DNA of 64,000 nucleotides, taken from contig NZ_JACBOT010000006.1 of assembly GCF_021532275.1 (NCBI RefSeq), forward strand, positions 124,001 to 188,000, in the 5' to 3' direction. Origin of the DNA: Brevibacterium sp. UCMA 11754 (GTDB lineage: Bacteria > Actinomycetota > Actinomycetes > Actinomycetales > Brevibacteriaceae). The position numbers and the translations under genes are program-made. Under the pieces are notes generated by a model. It did no database searches. It had not been told where the DNA came from and saw only the letters and a list, made by a program, of their open reading frames with translations. Shown piece after piece: positions 62,040-64,000 of the stretch. The number at the start of each line of letters is the position of its first letter. Position 1 is the stretch's first letter.

Positions 62040-62836
62040 GCCTCTTCACTCGTCAGGCACCGGGCAGCGTGCTGCTCATCGGTGCGGGACCCGGTGATCT
62101 CGGCCTGCTGACCGTCAAAGGCCTGCGCGCGTTGGAAGCGGCCGAGGTCATCGTGGCGGACCGCCTCGGCGCGCGTTCGGTCATCGACCAGCTCGAGACC
62201 GAGCGCGGGGAGTCACTCGAGGCCAAGATCATCGACGTCGGCAAGACCCCGGGGCACCATCCGGTTCCGCAGCAGCGGATCAACGAGATCCTCGTCGAAC
62301 AGGCTCGCGCCGGGCGCCGTGTGGTCCGACTCAAGGGCGGAGACCCGTTCGTCTTCGGCCGCGGCGGCGAAGAGCTCGCCCACTGCCACGAAGCCGGCGT
62401 CGACGTGCAGGTGGTGCCGGGAGTCACGAGTGCGAACTCGGTTCCCGCCGTCGCCGGAATCCCGCTGACTCACAGGGGACTGGCCACCGCGTACACGGTC
62501 ATCACCGGCCACGATCAGCTCTCCGAACTCGGCGGAGGACGCGACCACACGGTCGTCGTGCTCATGGGCATCGGCACATTGGCGCATTCGGCGATGATCC
62601 TGGCCCGCGGCGCCCGCGGGGGAGACTGCCCTGTCGCGATCATCGAAGACGGGTTCGGAGACAACCAGCGGGTCACTGTCGGCACTCTCGATACGATCGC
62701 CTTCCAGGCCGCACGCCGAGGTGTCCGCTCACCGGCCGTTGTCATCGCCGGTGACGTAGTGACCCTGAGCCCGTATGCCGTCGGAGCCTTTGCCGCAGCG
62801 CAGGTATCCGAGCCAGAACTCATGAGGAACCCATGA
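62036..62836 (+). CDS. cobA: uroporphyrinogen-III C-methyltransferase
   Basis: The 266-residue protein has the SUMT signatures: VLLIGAGPGDLGLLTVKGLRAL, VIVADRLG, KTPGHHPVPQQRINE, RVVRLKGGDPFVFGRGGEE and VPGVTSANSVPA-type SAM contacts, then AYTVITGHD. It methylates uroporphyrinogen III twice to precorrin-2, the entry to sirohaem. There is no CysG N-terminal dehydrogenase/chelatase part; chelation is done by the CbiX-like protein upstream. Both ends overlap neighbours by ATGA. Confidence 0.93.
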   Translation: MSLFTRQAPGSVLLIGAGPGDLGLLTVKGLRALEAAEVIVADRLGARSVIDQLETERGESLEAKIIDVGKTPGHHPVPQQRINEILVEQARAGRRVVRLKGGDPFVFGRGGEELAHCHEAGVDVQVVPGVTSANSVPAVAGIPLTHRGLATAYTVITGHDQLSELGGGRDHTVVVLMGIGTLAHSAMILARGARGGDCPVAIIEDGFGDNQRVTVGTLDTIAFQAARRGVRSPAVVIAGDVVTLSPYAVGAFAAAQVSEPELMRNP

Positions 62837-63159
62837 CCTACATCATCGCCCAGCCCTGCGTCGACCTGAAGGACCGGGCCTGCATCGACGAATGCCCCGT
62901 CGACTGCATCTACGAGGGCAGCCGCTCGCTCTACATCCATCCCGAGGAATGCGTCGACTGCGGCGCCTGCGAACCCGTCTGCCCCGTCGAGGCGATCTTC
63001 TACGAAGACGACGTCCCCGACGAATGGGAAGCCTACTACTCTGCGAACGTCGACTTCTTCGACACCATCGGATCCCCGGGCGGAGCCGCCGCGCACGGAG
63101 TCATCGACGGCGACCACCCCTTGATCGCGGCCCTGCCGCCCCAGAACACCGACGACTGA
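62833..63159 (+). CDS. fdxA: 7Fe ferredoxin (FdxA type)
   Basis: The 108-residue protein has the [3Fe-4S]/[4Fe-4S] arrangement: C9, C17, C21 and C25, then C40, C43, C46 and C50 (ECVDCGACEPVCPVEAIF), and the FdxA-specific YEDDVPDEWEAY. It likely carries electrons from the reductase encoded next to the sulphite reductase. Its ATG overlaps the cobA stop. Confidence 0.93.
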   Translation: MTYIIAQPCVDLKDRACIDECPVDCIYEGSRSLYIHPEECVDCGACEPVCPVEAIFYEDDVPDEWEAYYSANVDFFDTIGSPGGAAAHGVIDGDHPLIAALPPQNTDD

Positions 63160-63176
63160 CTGTCCTGAGGAGAACC

Positions 63177-64000
63177 ATGACGACGAATCCCTTCCGCGTG
63201 GCCATCGTGGGCGCCGGCCCGGCCGGCATCTACGCTGCCGACCTGCTGACCAAGGCCGAGCGTGACTTCGAGATCAGCATCGATCTCTTCGACCGGCTGC
63301 CCACCCCGTTCGGCCTGGTCCGCTACGGGGTGGCCCCCGATCACCCTCGGATCAAGGGCATCATCAATGCCCTCATCAAGGTCCTCGATCGCGGTGACAT
63401 CCGCCTGTTCTCAAACGTCGAGTACGGTGCCGACATCGCTTTGGGCGAGCTGACGGATCGCTATGACGCGGTGATCTTCTCCACAGGCTGCTTCATCGAT
63501 GCCTCGTTGAACCTGCCCGGAGTCGATCTCCCCGGCTCCTACGGTGCCGCTGACTTCGTCAACTGGTACGACTCGCATCCGGATGTTGCCCAAACCTGGC
63601 CTTTGGACGCTGAGAAGGTTGCGGTCATCGGCAACGGCAACGTCGCTTTGGATGTTGCCCGTGTGCTGGCGAAGCAGGCTGACGATATGCACACGACCGA
63701 GATCCCTGATCATGTCTACGAGGGCCTGAAGTCCTCGCGGGTCACAGACGTGCACGTGTTCGGTCGGCGTGGTCCTGCGCAGGCGAAGTTCACCCCCTTG
63801 GAGCTGCGCGAACTCGGCCAGGTCAAGGACGTCGACGTCATCGTCTACCCCGAGGACTTCGAGTTCGACGAGGGCTCTCTGGCCGCGATCGAGTCGAGCA
63901 ATCAGACCAAGCAGGTTGCGAAGACGCTGACCGACTTCACAATGCGTGAGCCTGTTGGGGCCAAGCGCCGTCTGCACCTGCACTTCCTCCACGCGCCGGT
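63177..64000 (+). CDS. fprA: ferredoxin-NADP+ reductase, FprA/adrenodoxin-reductase type (3' end cut by window)
   Basis: Starts at ATG 63177 after GAGGAG, 17 bases beyond the ferredoxin stop, and is still open at the window end (274 residues seen). The FAD site VAIVGAGPAGIYAAD (residues 8-22), RLPTPFGLVRYGVAPDHP and the NADP site VAVIGNGNVALDVAR plus HVFGRRGPAQAKFTP are diagnostic of FprA. It should feed NADPH electrons through the ferredoxin to the sulphite reductase. Confidence 0.93.
   Translation, partial: MTTNPFRVAIVGAGPAGIYAADLLTKAERDFEISIDLFDRLPTPFGLVRYGVAPDHPRIKGIINALIKVLDRGDIRLFSNVEYGADIALGELTDRYDAVIFSTGCFIDASLNLPGVDLPGSYGAADFVNWYDSHPDVAQTWPLDAEKVAVIGNGNVALDVARVLAKQADDMHTTEIPDHVYEGLKSSRVTDVHVFGRRGPAQAKFTPLELRELGQVKDVDVIVYPEDFEFDEGSLAAIESSNQTKQVAKTLTDFTMREPVGAKRRLHLHFLHAP

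Noticed and set aside
1..64000. CRISPR arrays
   Set aside because: No regularly spaced repeats of 25-40 bases were seen and no cas genes were recognised.
1..64000. Complete tRNA or rRNA genes
   Set aside because: Only the tRNA-Arg 3' half at 51885-51926 was recognised; no full cloverleaf or rRNA sequence was seen by reading.

Overview
The window looks like a high-GC Gram-positive chromosome (Actinomycetota), most likely a Brevibacterium-type member of the Micrococcales. The clues are an actinobacterial sulphur-assimilation operon with its own 7Fe ferredoxin and FprA-type reductase, a MobF (TraA-like) relaxase, an ISL3 transposase, GTG/TTG starts behind strong Shine-Dalgarno sequences, and ATGA gene overlaps. 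The genus is an inference from gene content.

Three blocks can be seen. (1) Positions 1-31.5 kb are accessory catabolic DNA, visibly less GC-rich than the right-hand end. It starts inside an alpha/beta-hydrolase gene, followed by an MFS transporter and an unusual protein made of three tandem RidA-like domains. Next comes a divergent catabolic cluster (4.9-19.5 kb). Leftward it encodes a VOC protein, a GntR regulator, a zinc alcohol dehydrogenase and a 3-hydroxyisobutyrate-dehydrogenase-type oxidoreductase. Rightward it encodes a fused alpha/beta 2-oxoacid (acetoin-type) dehydrogenase E1, its E2, an M24 (creatinase-fold) hydrolase, a ribose-type ABC importer and an aldehyde dehydrogenase, followed by a LysR regulator. 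An ISL3 element and a GC-rich two-gene segment between 129-bp direct repeats lie at 20.9-24.1 kb. A second pathway (24.4-31.5 kb) encodes a hydrolase, MFS transporter, alcohol dehydrogenase, Baeyer-Villiger monooxygenase, HSL-type esterase and an AcoR-like activator. This order reads as alcohol to ketone to ester or lactone to acid plus alcohol.

(2) Positions 31.8-51.9 kb are an integrated conjugative or mobilisable element, transcribed mostly leftward. It carries a HEPN-type Abi protein, a broken small membrane gene, the MobF relaxase/helicase, a zinc-finger coiled-coil protein, a large polytopic membrane protein, a decayed AbiEi/AbiEii toxin-antitoxin pair under a long palindrome, a cell-wall hydrolase, a long surface protein, a single-pass protein with a beta-rich exterior, a YibE/F-like membrane protein coupled to a glutaredoxin-like protein, and a tyrosine integrase. 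The right end is a 3' half of a tRNA-Arg(UCU) gene plus its terminator (51885-51966), read here as the attachment site. No full copy of that tRNA was found in the window, so the left boundary is probably before position 1. If so, the catabolic block is cargo of the same island. No VirB4/VirD4-type ATPase was recognised, so the transfer apparatus is incomplete within the window.

(3) Positions 52-64 kb are the core chromosome: an SGNH hydrolase, a PadR regulator, a terpene-cyclase-fold protein, a DUF4333-like lipoprotein and an aldo/keto reductase. The block ends in sirohydrochlorin chelatase and a tightly overlapping assimilatory sulphate-reduction operon: sulphite reductase, APS reductase, CysD, CysN, uroporphyrinogen-III methyltransferase, ferredoxin and ferredoxin-NADP reductase (the last cut by the window end). 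These genes together take sulphate to sulphide, make the sirohaem cofactor and supply the electrons.
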